From the IMG/VR virus record IMGVR_UViG_3300036770_002476, positions 1-27,224 of that record: DNA of 27,224 nucleotides. One strand, written 5' to 3'. This stretch comes from a virus. Both the position numbers and the translations under genes were made by a program. Positions 1 to 7,055 of the stretch are shown here, in pieces. The notes beneath the pieces were generated by a model. The model was not told the DNA's origin. It ran no database searches and saw nothing but the letters and a program-made list of their open reading frames with translations. Every line of letters begins with the position of its first letter. Position 1 is the first letter of the stretch.

Positions 1-1
1 G

Positions 2-34
2 GTTCTGGGCTACAACCCGATGGAGCGTGCATGA
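2..34 (+). CDS. C-terminal end of an unidentified upstream gene (partial)
   Basis: An open frame enters from the left edge and ends in TGA at 32-34. It encodes only VLGYNPMERA before the stop. The stop overlaps the next start codon as ATGA, the same coupling seen throughout this operon, which supports it being a real gene end. Too little is visible to assign a function. Confidence 0.5.
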   Translation, partial: VLGYNPMERA

Positions 35-333
35 AGCACCCCGTCACCATCACCGAGCACGCCCTCCTGCGCTACATCGAGCGCATCTGGGAAATCGACC
101 TCGACGCCATCCGCGCCAGGCTTGCCAAGGACATCCAGGCCGCCGCCGCCCTCGGCGCCAAGACCTACACCACCCAGAACGCCACCTTTATCCTCGAGCG
201 CAACAAGGCCACCGGCGGCATCGTCGTCGCCACCGTGGTCACCGAGAAAATGCGCCGCAACATTCACTCCCGCCGCGCCTTCCGCATGCAAATCAACCGC
301 GAGCGCCAACCCCACAAATTGACCCAGCCCTGA
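31..333 (+). CDS. Small phage protein of unknown function
   Basis: This 100-residue basic protein starts at an ATG that overlaps the preceding stop as ATGA. It opens with a helix of the type TEHALLRYIERIWEIDLDAI, followed by a segment that looks like short beta strands (TYTTQNATFILERN) and a basic tail. I recall similar small proteins upstream of terminase genes in alphaproteobacterial phages, but know no function for them. The fold hint (one long helix plus strands, basic) is loosely like RelE/BrnT-type small toxins, but I see no catalytic signature and do not claim one. It lies directly upstream of the terminase promoter, so it may belong to the preceding transcription unit. Confidence 0.7.
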   Translation: MKHPVTITEHALLRYIERIWEIDLDAIRARLAKDIQAAAALGAKTYTTQNATFILERNKATGGIVVATVVTEKMRRNIHSRRAFRMQINRERQPHKLTQP

Positions 334-347
334 TAACGGCCTATAGT
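319..347 (+). promoter_or_regulatory. Sigma70-like promoter of the terminase operon
   Basis: TTGACC at 319-324 and TATAGT at 342-347 are separated by exactly 17 bases. This is a near-consensus vegetative sigma70 promoter. It begins inside the last codons of the preceding gene and reads into the 40-base gap before the small terminase start at 374. The predicted transcription start, around 354, falls within the palindromic element at 347-358. Confidence 0.6.
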
Positions 348-358
348 CAGTACACGGA
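347..358. promoter_or_regulatory. Palindromic element, copy 1 (TCAGTACACGGA)
   Basis: This matches the repeated element TCCGTAYACGGA at 11 of 12 positions. It abuts the -10 box of the terminase promoter, straddles the predicted start of transcription and ends 15 bases before the start codon at 374. The position is typical of a repressor operator or an initiation-region element. Confidence 0.45.
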
Positions 359-373
359 GTATCAGCAGAGCCT

Positions 374-763
374 ATGCCCGCCCGCATCCGCAAGATCAAA
401 CACGACGAGGACACCCGCTCTAAGATCAAGGCTGGCAACCTCATCACCCGGATTCAGCGCTTCGCCCTCGCCAAGCCCGTCGAGGAGGTGACTGTCAACC
501 CCTCTGGCGGCGTGTCGATCACCACCCGCTTTGAGGACGAGCAGGGCAACGATGTCTGGCCCATGACCAAGGAGCAAGTCGCCGCCGCCAAGATGCTGCT
601 CGACAAGGCCCTGCCCAACCTGACATCAGTCGACGTTAAGTCAGAAGAAACAAGAACATACGTTCTCAGGGCACCAGAACCGGCAAAAAATGCAACCGAT
701 TGGCTCAAGAACTACGGCCCGAAGACCATCGAACACGCCCCATCAAAGGACAAGGCCAACTGA
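374..763 (+). CDS. Putative terminase small subunit
   Basis: This 129-residue protein directly precedes the large terminase gene. Its central part carries helices including EQVAAAKMLLDKALPNLTSV, a pattern I associate with small-terminase-like proteins of alphaproteobacterial podoviruses. The N-terminus is basic (RIRKIKHDEDTRSKIK), consistent with DNA contact. By family role it would recognise the packaging start site and load the large subunit. No clear Shine-Dalgarno sequence precedes the ATG, only a weak GCAGAG. The call rests mainly on gene order and on the helical segment. A different DNA-binding protein remains possible. Confidence 0.6.
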   Translation: MPARIRKIKHDEDTRSKIKAGNLITRIQRFALAKPVEEVTVNPSGGVSITTRFEDEQGNDVWPMTKEQVAAAKMLLDKALPNLTSVDVKSEETRTYVLRAPEPAKNATDWLKNYGPKTIEHAPSKDKAN

Positions 764-2211
764 GTGACGCCGAGCCCATCACCGTCTGGAGTCCGCAGGC
801 AGGCCCCCAGACCGCGCTCCTCACCTGCCCGCTGCCCGAGATCTGCTTCGGCGGCTCCCGCGGCGGCGGCAAGACCGAGGGCGTGCTGGGCGAATGGGTG
901 TCGCACGCCTCCGCTCACGGCCCCAGCGCCATCGGCATCATGGTCCGCCGCCAGCGCACCGAGCTGATCGAGACCATGGAGCGCTCGAAAATCCTCTACA
1001 CCCCGCTGGGCGCCACCTTTAACGAGCAGACGAAGATGTGGACCTTCCCCAACGGGGCGCGCCTGCGCTTCGCCTATCTGGAACGGGACAGCGACGCCAA
1101 CGCCTATCAGGGCATGTCGTTCACGAGGCTGTATGTCGAAGAAGCAGGCAACTTCCCCAGCCCGACGCCGGTGTTCAAGATGTTCGGCACGTTGCGGTCC
1201 GGTGCGGGTGTGCCCACCAAGGCCATCCTCACCTGCAACCCCGGCGGCCCCGGCCACCAGTGGGTCAAGGCCCGCTACATCGACCCGGCCCCCATGGGCT
1301 ACACGCCGATTGAGGAAACCTTCGTCAATCCCTGGACCCATGAGAAGGTCATCCGGGCGCGGGTGTTCATCCCGTCGCGGCTCACGGACAACAAGTACCT
1401 CGGCGCGGATTACGTCGCCACCCTGCAGCAGGTCGGCAACGACAACCTCGTCAAGGCCTGGCTTCTGGGTGACTGGAACATCGTCGAAGGCGCGTTCTTC
1501 GACCGCTGGAGCCACAAGAACGTGCTGACCCCGTTCCGGGTGCCCGAGGACTGGCTCCGCTTCCGCGCCGCCGACTGGGGCTATTCCGCGCCGTTCTCCA
1601 TGGGCTGGTATGCGGTGGCGGGCGATGACGGCCCGGACCATGGCGTGCCCAAGGGCGCGCTGGTGCGCTACCGGGAGCTTTACACCATGAAGCCCGGCCA
1701 GCCCAACGTGGGGCTCCGGCTCACCACCGAGGAGCTGGCGGAGAAGATCAAATCCATGAGCCAGGGGGAACGCTATGCCTATTCCGTCATTGACCCGGCT
1801 GCTTTCGCAGAATCCGGCGGTCCTAGCATCGCAGAACGCTTCGCTCGTGCTGGCGTGGAGTTTCGCCGGGCTGACAATCGCCGCCTGGGGGCTCGCGGTG
1901 CCATGGGGGGCTGGGACCAGGTGCGCGCCCGCATCCAGGGCGAAGACGGGGTGCCGATGTTCTACACGTTTTCCACCTGCACCGAATTGATCCGCACCTT
2001 GCCGATCCTGCAGCACGACCCGGACCGGCCCGAAGACCTCGACACCACGCAGGAAGACCATGCAAGTGACGAACTCCGGTATGCCTGCATGTCGCGTCCG
2101 TGGATCGCCAAGCCCAGGCCCAAGCCGGAGGAGGGGCGCACGGTGCGCCAGATGACCATGGCGGAGGCTTGGGACAAGCTGAAAGAGCCGGTGCGCGAGG
2201 GCCGCATCTGA
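700..2211 (+). CDS. terL: Terminase large subunit (packaging ATPase-nuclease)
   Basis: This is the motor that translocates DNA into the prohead and cuts the concatemer. Numbered from the ATG at 700, the Walker A motif GGSRGGGKT is at residues 51-59 and the Walker B-like LYVEEAG at 144-150. The C-terminal nuclease half shows FRAADWGYS, VIDPAAF and EDHASDELRYA, the three acidic motifs expected of the RNase H-like domain. The length of about 480-500 residues is normal for the family. The ATG at 700 has no Shine-Dalgarno sequence and overlaps the upstream gene by 64 bases. A CTG at 760, nine bases after AAAGGA (745-750), would give a 483-residue protein starting just before TVWSPQAGPQT, as is usual for this family. 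I give the longest ATG form but consider the CTG start likely. Confidence 0.95.
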   Translation: MAQELRPEDHRTRPIKGQGQLSDAEPITVWSPQAGPQTALLTCPLPEICFGGSRGGGKTEGVLGEWVSHASAHGPSAIGIMVRRQRTELIETMERSKILYTPLGATFNEQTKMWTFPNGARLRFAYLERDSDANAYQGMSFTRLYVEEAGNFPSPTPVFKMFGTLRSGAGVPTKAILTCNPGGPGHQWVKARYIDPAPMGYTPIEETFVNPWTHEKVIRARVFIPSRLTDNKYLGADYVATLQQVGNDNLVKAWLLGDWNIVEGAFFDRWSHKNVLTPFRVPEDWLRFRAADWGYSAPFSMGWYAVAGDDGPDHGVPKGALVRYRELYTMKPGQPNVGLRLTTEELAEKIKSMSQGERYAYSVIDPAAFAESGGPSIAERFARAGVEFRRADNRRLGARGAMGGWDQVRARIQGEDGVPMFYTFSTCTELIRTLPILQHDPDRPEDLDTTQEDHASDELRYACMSRPWIAKPRPKPEEGRTVRQMTMAEAWDKLKEPVREGRI

Positions 2212-2234
2212 GCGTGTGGAAACGCCCGCCGAAC

Positions 2235-2243
2235 TGTGATATT
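2235..2243 (+). promoter_or_regulatory. Possible extended -10 promoter before the LysM gene
   Basis: TGTGATATT in the 61-base gap after the terminase gene fits an extended -10 element (TG, one base, then GATATT). No good -35 box is visible 17 bases upstream. The next palindromic element begins three bases downstream, as it does near the terminase promoter. Confidence 0.3.
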
Positions 2244-2245
2244 GC

Positions 2246-2257
2246 TCCGTATACGGA
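2246..2257. promoter_or_regulatory. Palindromic element, copy 2 (TCCGTATACGGA)
   Basis: This is the only perfectly palindromic copy of the repeated element. It lies in the gap between the large terminase and LysM genes, three bases after a possible -10 box and 15 bases before the start codon at 2273. Confidence 0.5.
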
Positions 2258-2272
2258 TGAAATGAGGCGCGG

Positions 2273-2839
2273 ATGAGCGGCAGGATTTCCGGTTTGGGCA
2301 TGGGATCGACGCGCGACAGGCTCGCGGCGCTCGACGCCCGGATTTCGCAGGACTGGCAGGCCATGGGCTTCATGCCGCCGCAGACGGTGGCCGATCCCCG
2401 CGCCCAGTACGTTGGCAACAACACCGACATCTTCGTCGGGGCCAACAGCCCGCTCGCCAACACCGGGCCGGACCCGTTCGGCCAGGACACCCGCGCCGGG
2501 CTCGCCGCACAGGGGGCAGAGATCGACGCCGACATGGCCCGCACCAATGCGCTGGTCGATGCCATCCTCAATGCCCCGGCCGGGCCGCCCCAGCCCCGCA
2601 ACGCCCCCTCCGGCATGGCCTACACGCCGGAGCTGCCCAAGCCCCAGCCCGCCGCTGCCATGGCCCCGCCCAAGCCCAAGGCAAGGCCCCGGCCCGAGAC
2701 CTACACCATCAAGGCGGGCGACAATCCCACGACCATCGCCAAGGCCTTCGGCATGAGCCTGAAGGAACTCGAAGCCAAGAACCCCGGCATTCTCAGGAAG
2801 GCCCGCCGCCTCAAGGTCGGCGCAACCGTGAAGGTGTGA
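2273..2839 (+). CDS. LysM-domain protein
   Basis: This 188-residue protein ends in a single LysM peptidoglycan-binding domain at residues 143-188, recognisable from TYTIKAGDNPTTIAKAFGMS and the closing LKVGATVKV. The N-terminal 100 residues are unremarkable and are joined by a Pro/Ala/Lys-rich linker at about 100-140. There is no signal peptide or membrane segment. LysM proteins in phage structural regions are usually minor virion components that touch the cell wall during entry. Here it lies between terminase and portal. The start has an upstream TGAGG, and the stop is one base before the portal ATG, so the two are coupled. The LysM call is secure; the virion role is inferred. Confidence 0.8.
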   Translation: MSGRISGLGMGSTRDRLAALDARISQDWQAMGFMPPQTVADPRAQYVGNNTDIFVGANSPLANTGPDPFGQDTRAGLAAQGAEIDADMARTNALVDAILNAPAGPPQPRNAPSGMAYTPELPKPQPAAAMAPPKPKARPRPETYTIKAGDNPTTIAKAFGMSLKELEAKNPGILRKARRLKVGATVKV

Positions 2840-2840
2840 T

Positions 2841-5078
2841 ATGACGGACGGCGACAAGGCCCCGGCCATCGACAAGGACCAGAAGCACTGGCGGCGCGAG
2901 ATCGAGCGCGCCGAGAAGCATTTCAAGCCGTTCTGGCAGAAGGCCGACAAGCTCTACAAGCTCTATGCCCGGCAGGGCGAGGAAAACGACACCAAAAAGC
3001 GCTTCGCCATGCTGTGGTCGAACACGGAAGTGCTGAAGCCCTCGATCTACGCGAGGCCCCCAGTGCCGCAGGTGTCGCGCCGCTACCGCGACAAGGATCC
3101 GGTGGGCAGGCTGGCTGCTGAAATGCTGGAGCGCGCCTGTTCCTATGAGTTCGAGCGCATGAATGTCGACAGCGTTTTGCGCTCGGTGCGTGATGACCTG
3201 TTGCTGCCGGGCCGGGGGGCCGCATGGCTGCGCTATGAAGCCGACATCGAGGCCGATCCCGCGACCGGGCAGGAGGGCGTGGCCGGCCATCGCGTGGTCT
3301 GCGATTACGTCCACTATTCGCAGTTCCTGCACGAGCCGGTGCGGCGCTGGGAGGAGGTCACCTGGGTGGCCAAGAAGACCTACATGGGCAAGGAGGAAGG
3401 CCGCGAGCGCTTTCCCGAGACATGGAAGGGGGTCGAACTCGACAACAAGGCCGACAGTTCCGCCGACAGCGATGCGGTGAAGGACCCGGCCCTGGTCGAC
3501 GCCCAGGAGGCCAAGGCGACGGTCTATGAGATCTGGTGCAAGACATCGCGCAAGACCATCTTCATCGCCCGCTCCTGCGACCATGTGCTGGGCACCGAGG
3601 ACCCGCTCCTCGACTTCGAGGGCTTCTTCCCGTGTCCCAAGCCGGTCTATGCCACGCTGACCAACAATTCGCTGCTGCCGACGCCGGATTACAAATATTA
3701 CCAGGACCAGGCGCAGGAGGTGGACAGCCTCACCCATCGCATCGACAAGATGATGGACGGGCTCAAGGTGGTGGGCTTCTATCCGTCAGGTGCCGAGGGT
3801 GACGTGTCCGAGGCCATCGCCAAGGCGCTGTCGCCCGACACCCAGAACCAGATGATCCCGGTGGCCTCCTGGGCGGCGTTCGGCGAGCGCGGCGGCTCCA
3901 ATGCCATCATCTGGTTGCCCATTCGTGACATTGCGGAGACCATCAAGGCGTGCGTCGAGCTGCGAAACCAGGTCATTCAGGACATCTACCAGATCACCGG
4001 CATTTCCGACATCCTCAGAGGAAGCACGGAAGCCAGCGAGACGGCCACGGCGCAGCAGATCAAGGCGCAGTGGGGCTCGGTCAGGATCAGGGACCGCCAG
4101 CAGGAGATGGTCAGGCTGGCGCGCGACATCACGCGGATGGCCTGCGAGATCGTGGCCGAGCAGTTTGACCCGCAATACGTGATGCAGATGGCCAACATGG
4201 AACTGCCGCAGCCGCCCCAGCCGCCGCAGATGCCGCCCCCGCAGCCGACCGGCGACCCGGAACAGGACCAGCAGGCGCAGATGCAGTACCAGCAGATGCA
4301 GCAGCAGGCCCAGGCCGCCCAGCAGGCCTATCAGGCCGAGGTGCAGAAATACCAGCAGGCCTTCGCCATCCTCAAGGATGACCGGCTCCGCGGCTTCCGC
4401 ATCGACATCGAAACCGATTCCACCATCCAGCCCGACGAGGACGCCGAGAAGCAGCGCCGCACCGAGTTCGTGACCGCCATTGGCGGGCTGATCCAGCAGG
4501 CAGTGCCCCTGGTGGCGCAGGTGCCGGAGATGGCGAGCTTGGTGCGCGAAACGCTGCTGTTCACGGCGCGGGGCTTCCGTGCCGGCCGCCAGCTCGAGGA
4601 CCAGATCGAGCAGACCATGCAGTCCATCGAGGACCGCCTCAAGCAGCAGATGAGCCAGAAGCCGCAAGACCCCAATGCGCCGGTGATCGCGGCCAAGCAA
4701 AAGCAGGCCGAGATCGACATTGAGCACACCCAGGCCAAGAACCAGCTCGAACTGCAGCACAAGCAGGAGGCGCACGCTCTCGACATGCAGATGAAGCAGC
4801 AGCAGGGCGACATGGCGCTGAACACCGGCCGCGCCCGGCTGCGCGAGGAGATCCTGCGCGAGGAGGGCGAGGCCTTCCTCGGGCCGGAGACCGGCGAGCA
4901 GACCAGCGCCGTGGCCCAGGTGCTGCAGCAGGCCATGGCCGGGCTGATCGAGACGCTCAACGCCTCGAACCAGTCGGTCATCGCCTCGAACGCCCAGGTG
5001 CTGCAGGCCCTGACCGCGCCCAAGGTCATCACCGCGCCGGACGGGCGGCAGTACACGGCGCAGACCGCCATCAACTAG
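2841..5078 (+). CDS. Portal protein (P22-like size)
   Basis: This 745-residue protein follows terminase and precedes scaffold and capsid genes, the standard portal position. The N-terminus (KHWRREIERAEKHFKPFWQK) and the middle section, with helices such as DIYQITGISDILRGSTEASE and TATAQQIKAQWGS, are typical of large podovirus portals. It forms the dodecameric ring through which DNA enters and leaves the head. Residues about 453-510 are an extreme Gln/Pro-rich insert. The last 150 residues are Gln- and Glu-rich and predicted helical, consistent with a C-terminal barrel like that of the 725-residue P22 portal. The ATG is one base after the LysM stop. Confidence 0.88.
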   Translation: MTDGDKAPAIDKDQKHWRREIERAEKHFKPFWQKADKLYKLYARQGEENDTKKRFAMLWSNTEVLKPSIYARPPVPQVSRRYRDKDPVGRLAAEMLERACSYEFERMNVDSVLRSVRDDLLLPGRGAAWLRYEADIEADPATGQEGVAGHRVVCDYVHYSQFLHEPVRRWEEVTWVAKKTYMGKEEGRERFPETWKGVELDNKADSSADSDAVKDPALVDAQEAKATVYEIWCKTSRKTIFIARSCDHVLGTEDPLLDFEGFFPCPKPVYATLTNNSLLPTPDYKYYQDQAQEVDSLTHRIDKMMDGLKVVGFYPSGAEGDVSEAIAKALSPDTQNQMIPVASWAAFGERGGSNAIIWLPIRDIAETIKACVELRNQVIQDIYQITGISDILRGSTEASETATAQQIKAQWGSVRIRDRQQEMVRLARDITRMACEIVAEQFDPQYVMQMANMELPQPPQPPQMPPPQPTGDPEQDQQAQMQYQQMQQQAQAAQQAYQAEVQKYQQAFAILKDDRLRGFRIDIETDSTIQPDEDAEKQRRTEFVTAIGGLIQQAVPLVAQVPEMASLVRETLLFTARGFRAGRQLEDQIEQTMQSIEDRLKQQMSQKPQDPNAPVIAAKQKQAEIDIEHTQAKNQLELQHKQEAHALDMQMKQQQGDMALNTGRARLREEILREEGEAFLGPETGEQTSAVAQVLQQAMAGLIETLNASNQSVIASNAQVLQALTAPKVITAPDGRQYTAQTAIN

Positions 5079-5089
5079 GAGACTGACGC

Positions 5090-5458
5090 ATGCCGTTTCT
5101 CGCGGACTACATCCTCGATCTGGCGCTGGCGGAACTCGATACCGCCACTACCACGCTGTACATCACCAGCGCCGAGGCCACGACCTACACGCAGGCCGCC
5201 TCGACCTACAAGCTCGGCACCAAGACCTCGCTGTCGATTGGCGCACCCGGCGACCGGACGCCGAACGGCCGCAAGGTGACGGTGGCGGCGATCACCGACG
5301 GAGTGGTCGACAGCACCGGCACGGCGACCCACTGGGCGATCACCAAGGACGGCACCACGCTGATGGCGACGGGCGCGCTGTCGGCCAGCCAGGCGGTGAC
5401 CAGCGGCAACACCTTCACGCTGGGGGCTTTCGACATCGGCATTCCCGACGCGGCCTAA
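5090..5458 (+). CDS. Small conserved phage structural protein, function unknown
   Basis: This 122-residue protein is rich in Thr, Ala and Ser and seems to be mostly beta strand. It includes TLYITSAEATTYTQAAST near the N-terminus, and the later part resembles an immunoglobulin-like or jelly-roll layout. The start is clear: AGGAG (5077-5081) overlaps the portal stop codon, with eight bases to the ATG. I recall proteins of this type next to portal or fibre genes in alphaproteobacterial phages, without known function. Its place between the portal and a fibre gene suggests a head, neck or fibre-attachment component. This is inference. Confidence 0.7.
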   Translation: MPFLADYILDLALAELDTATTTLYITSAEATTYTQAASTYKLGTKTSLSIGAPGDRTPNGRKVTVAAITDGVVDSTGTATHWAITKDGTTLMATGALSASQAVTSGNTFTLGAFDIGIPDAA

Positions 5459-5461
5459 GAC

Positions 5462-6550
5462 ATGGCGGTCTCCCTCACCCATACCACCGTCGCCGTTGGC
5501 ACCGATGCCGGGAACGGCGAAATCGCCAAGGCGCAGTGGAACGAACCCCACACGCTGACGATGGCGACGAACAAGCTTTTGGGCCGCGCCACGGCGGGCG
5601 ATGGCGCTGTCGAGGAAATTGACCTGACAGCGGCAGGCCGTGCGCTGCTCGATGACGCGACGGCGGCCGATCAGCGCACTACGCTTGGCGTTGGCATAGG
5701 CGACAGCCCGACATTCACCGGACTGACGCTGACGGGCGTGGGCAACTTCAGCGCAGGCACAGCCCTGCTTCCGTCGCTCATCCCATCCGGCGACACCAAC
5801 ACCGGCATGTGGTTCCCCGCAGCCGACACGATTGCGTTTAGCACGGGCGGCTCTGAAAGGCTCAGGATAACATCAACGGGAGCACCGCAAGTTACGTTCC
5901 AATCCGCAGATGTTTGGTCAAACGGATTGCAGATTAGGAAAAGAGGGACTACAGGCGATGCGAACGCTGCCATTACAACTGGAACAGAAATAGGCTATCA
6001 TTCCTTTTTTGGGTTTGATGGTGCAGCATATCGGCGCGGCGCGTTTGTTCTGGTGACTGCCGCCGAGAACTTTTCCTCTACAAATGCCGGGACGAACTAC
6101 GCAATTTTTACCGCAGCAATAGGTGGGACTGCGACGAGTGAGCGGCTCCGCATTACCGCTAGTGGCAACGTCGGCATTGGCACTAGCGCCCCAGATGCCC
6201 TTCTCTCTGTGAATGGCATCGCTTCCTTCGGGGATGGCGCAGCCGCCACTCCGTCAATCACAAACTTTGGCGACCTCAACACTGGCATGTGGTTTCCTGC
6301 CGCTGACACAATTGCTGCCAGTACAAACGGCACAGAGCGCCTTCGTGTAGATAGCAACGGTAACGTTGTTATTAACACTGCCGCCATTGCAACCACTGCA
6401 ACTGACGGCTTCCTCTACGTGCCGTCATGCGCCGGAACGCCTACCGGAACGCCAACCGCATTCACAGGTCGTGTGCCTATCGTGGTCGATACCACCAACA
6501 ACAAGCTCTATTTCTATTCTGGCGGCGCATGGCGCGATGCAGGGCCGTAA
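5462..6550 (+). CDS. Putative tail fibre or receptor-binding protein
   Basis: This 362-residue protein begins with a fibre-attachment-like region (GNGEIAKAQWNEPHTLTMAT, LLGRATAGDGAVEEIDLT). It continues with shaft modules seen in phage fibres: FTGLTLTGVGNFSAG, ERLRITSTG and SGNVGIGTSAPDALLSVNG. A block centred on NTGMWFPAADTIA followed by ERLR occurs twice, at about 5790-5870 and 6265-6350, implying internal duplication. The part around 5870-6150 is visibly richer in A and T and uses different codons, as expected of a recombined receptor-binding module. No chaperone or collar domain is visible at the C-terminus. It lies three bases after the preceding stop. A fibre this early, between portal and scaffold, is unusual. 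Confidence 0.72.
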   Translation: MAVSLTHTTVAVGTDAGNGEIAKAQWNEPHTLTMATNKLLGRATAGDGAVEEIDLTAAGRALLDDATAADQRTTLGVGIGDSPTFTGLTLTGVGNFSAGTALLPSLIPSGDTNTGMWFPAADTIAFSTGGSERLRITSTGAPQVTFQSADVWSNGLQIRKRGTTGDANAAITTGTEIGYHSFFGFDGAAYRRGAFVLVTAAENFSSTNAGTNYAIFTAAIGGTATSERLRITASGNVGIGTSAPDALLSVNGIASFGDGAAATPSITNFGDLNTGMWFPAADTIAASTNGTERLRVDSNGNVVINTAAIATTATDGFLYVPSCAGTPTGTPTAFTGRVPIVVDTTNNKLYFYSGGAWRDAGP

Positions 6551-6561
6551 CGAGAGGATGA

Positions 6562-6720
6562 ATGATCATCAAACTTGAACTGACACCGGAAGAAGCCAAC
6601 ACTCTCGCCAGCCTTATCGACCTTGCGGTCAAGGCAGGTGGCGTCAGGACGGCGGCGGCAGCCATGCCGATCTTCCAGAAGCTTGAACAGGCTGCCACCA
6701 AGCCGAAGGATGCTGAATAA
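6562..6720 (+). CDS. Small helical phage protein (52 aa)
   Basis: This short gene has a good start: GAGAGGATGA lies immediately upstream of the ATG at 6562. It encodes a 52-residue protein with the core LTPEEANTLASLIDLAVKAG followed by a second amphipathic helix. Its TAA stop shares its last base with the ATG of the next gene (TAATG). I recall similar tiny proteins beside DUF7936-type genes in phages and know no function for them. The tight coupling on both sides and the sensible amphipathic sequence make it credible. A competing ATG at 6558 gives only six codons. Confidence 0.72.
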   Translation: MIIKLELTPEEANTLASLIDLAVKAGGVRTAAAAMPIFQKLEQAATKPKDAE

Positions 6721-7040
6721 TGGCTGTCACCTACACTTGGACGTTCCCGAAACTTGAAGTGGTTTACGATGACAACGGCTTCAAAAACGTGGTGCGCTTG
6801 GTGCATTGGCGGCTGAAGGCGGAAGAAAGCGGCGTTTCGTCTGACGCATATGGGACGGTTGGCCTGCCAAGTGCCAGAATGCCATTTACGGCCTACGAAG
6901 CGTTGACACCTTCTGTTGTCCAGAAATGGACGGAACGGGCACTTGGCGACGAACTGAACCCTATCAAGGACGGTTTGGCTGCAAGCCTCATTATCAAAGC
7001 GGCACCATCTAGCGGGGAACTTTCCCCGCCTTGGGAATAA
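6720..7040 (+). CDS. DUF7936-like phage protein
   Basis: This 106-residue protein has the pattern I associate with a widespread small phage family (DUF7936): YTWTFPKLEVVYDDNGFKNV at the start, then HWRLKAEESGVSSDAYGTVGL, then a helical LTPSVVQKWTERALG. The C-terminus ends in PPW-E, also common in this family. The function is unknown. It is usually found near tail-fibre or structural genes, as here. The start overlaps the stop of the preceding 52-residue gene. Family assignment is from memory of the motif pattern, so it is moderately sure. Confidence 0.75.
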   Translation: MAVTYTWTFPKLEVVYDDNGFKNVVRLVHWRLKAEESGVSSDAYGTVGLPSARMPFTAYEALTPSVVQKWTERALGDELNPIKDGLAASLIIKAAPSSGELSPPWE

Positions 7041-7055
7041 TAGGCGGCGTAGACG

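Noticed and set aside
764-967. GTG start at 764 after a good ribosome binding site
   Set aside because: This frame is short, Arg/Pro/Ser-rich and overlaps the terminase Walker A region in another frame.
712-2616. Long minus-strand open frame (634 codons) opposite the terminase and LysM genes
   Set aside because: The plus strand carries clear terminase motifs. GC-rich DNA with third-position bias produces long antisense frames; no domain is seen in the antisense product.
5048-5059. GCAGTACACGGC near the portal stop as a further copy of the palindromic element
   Set aside because: Only 9 of 12 positions match, it lies in coding sequence and is 30 bases from the next start.
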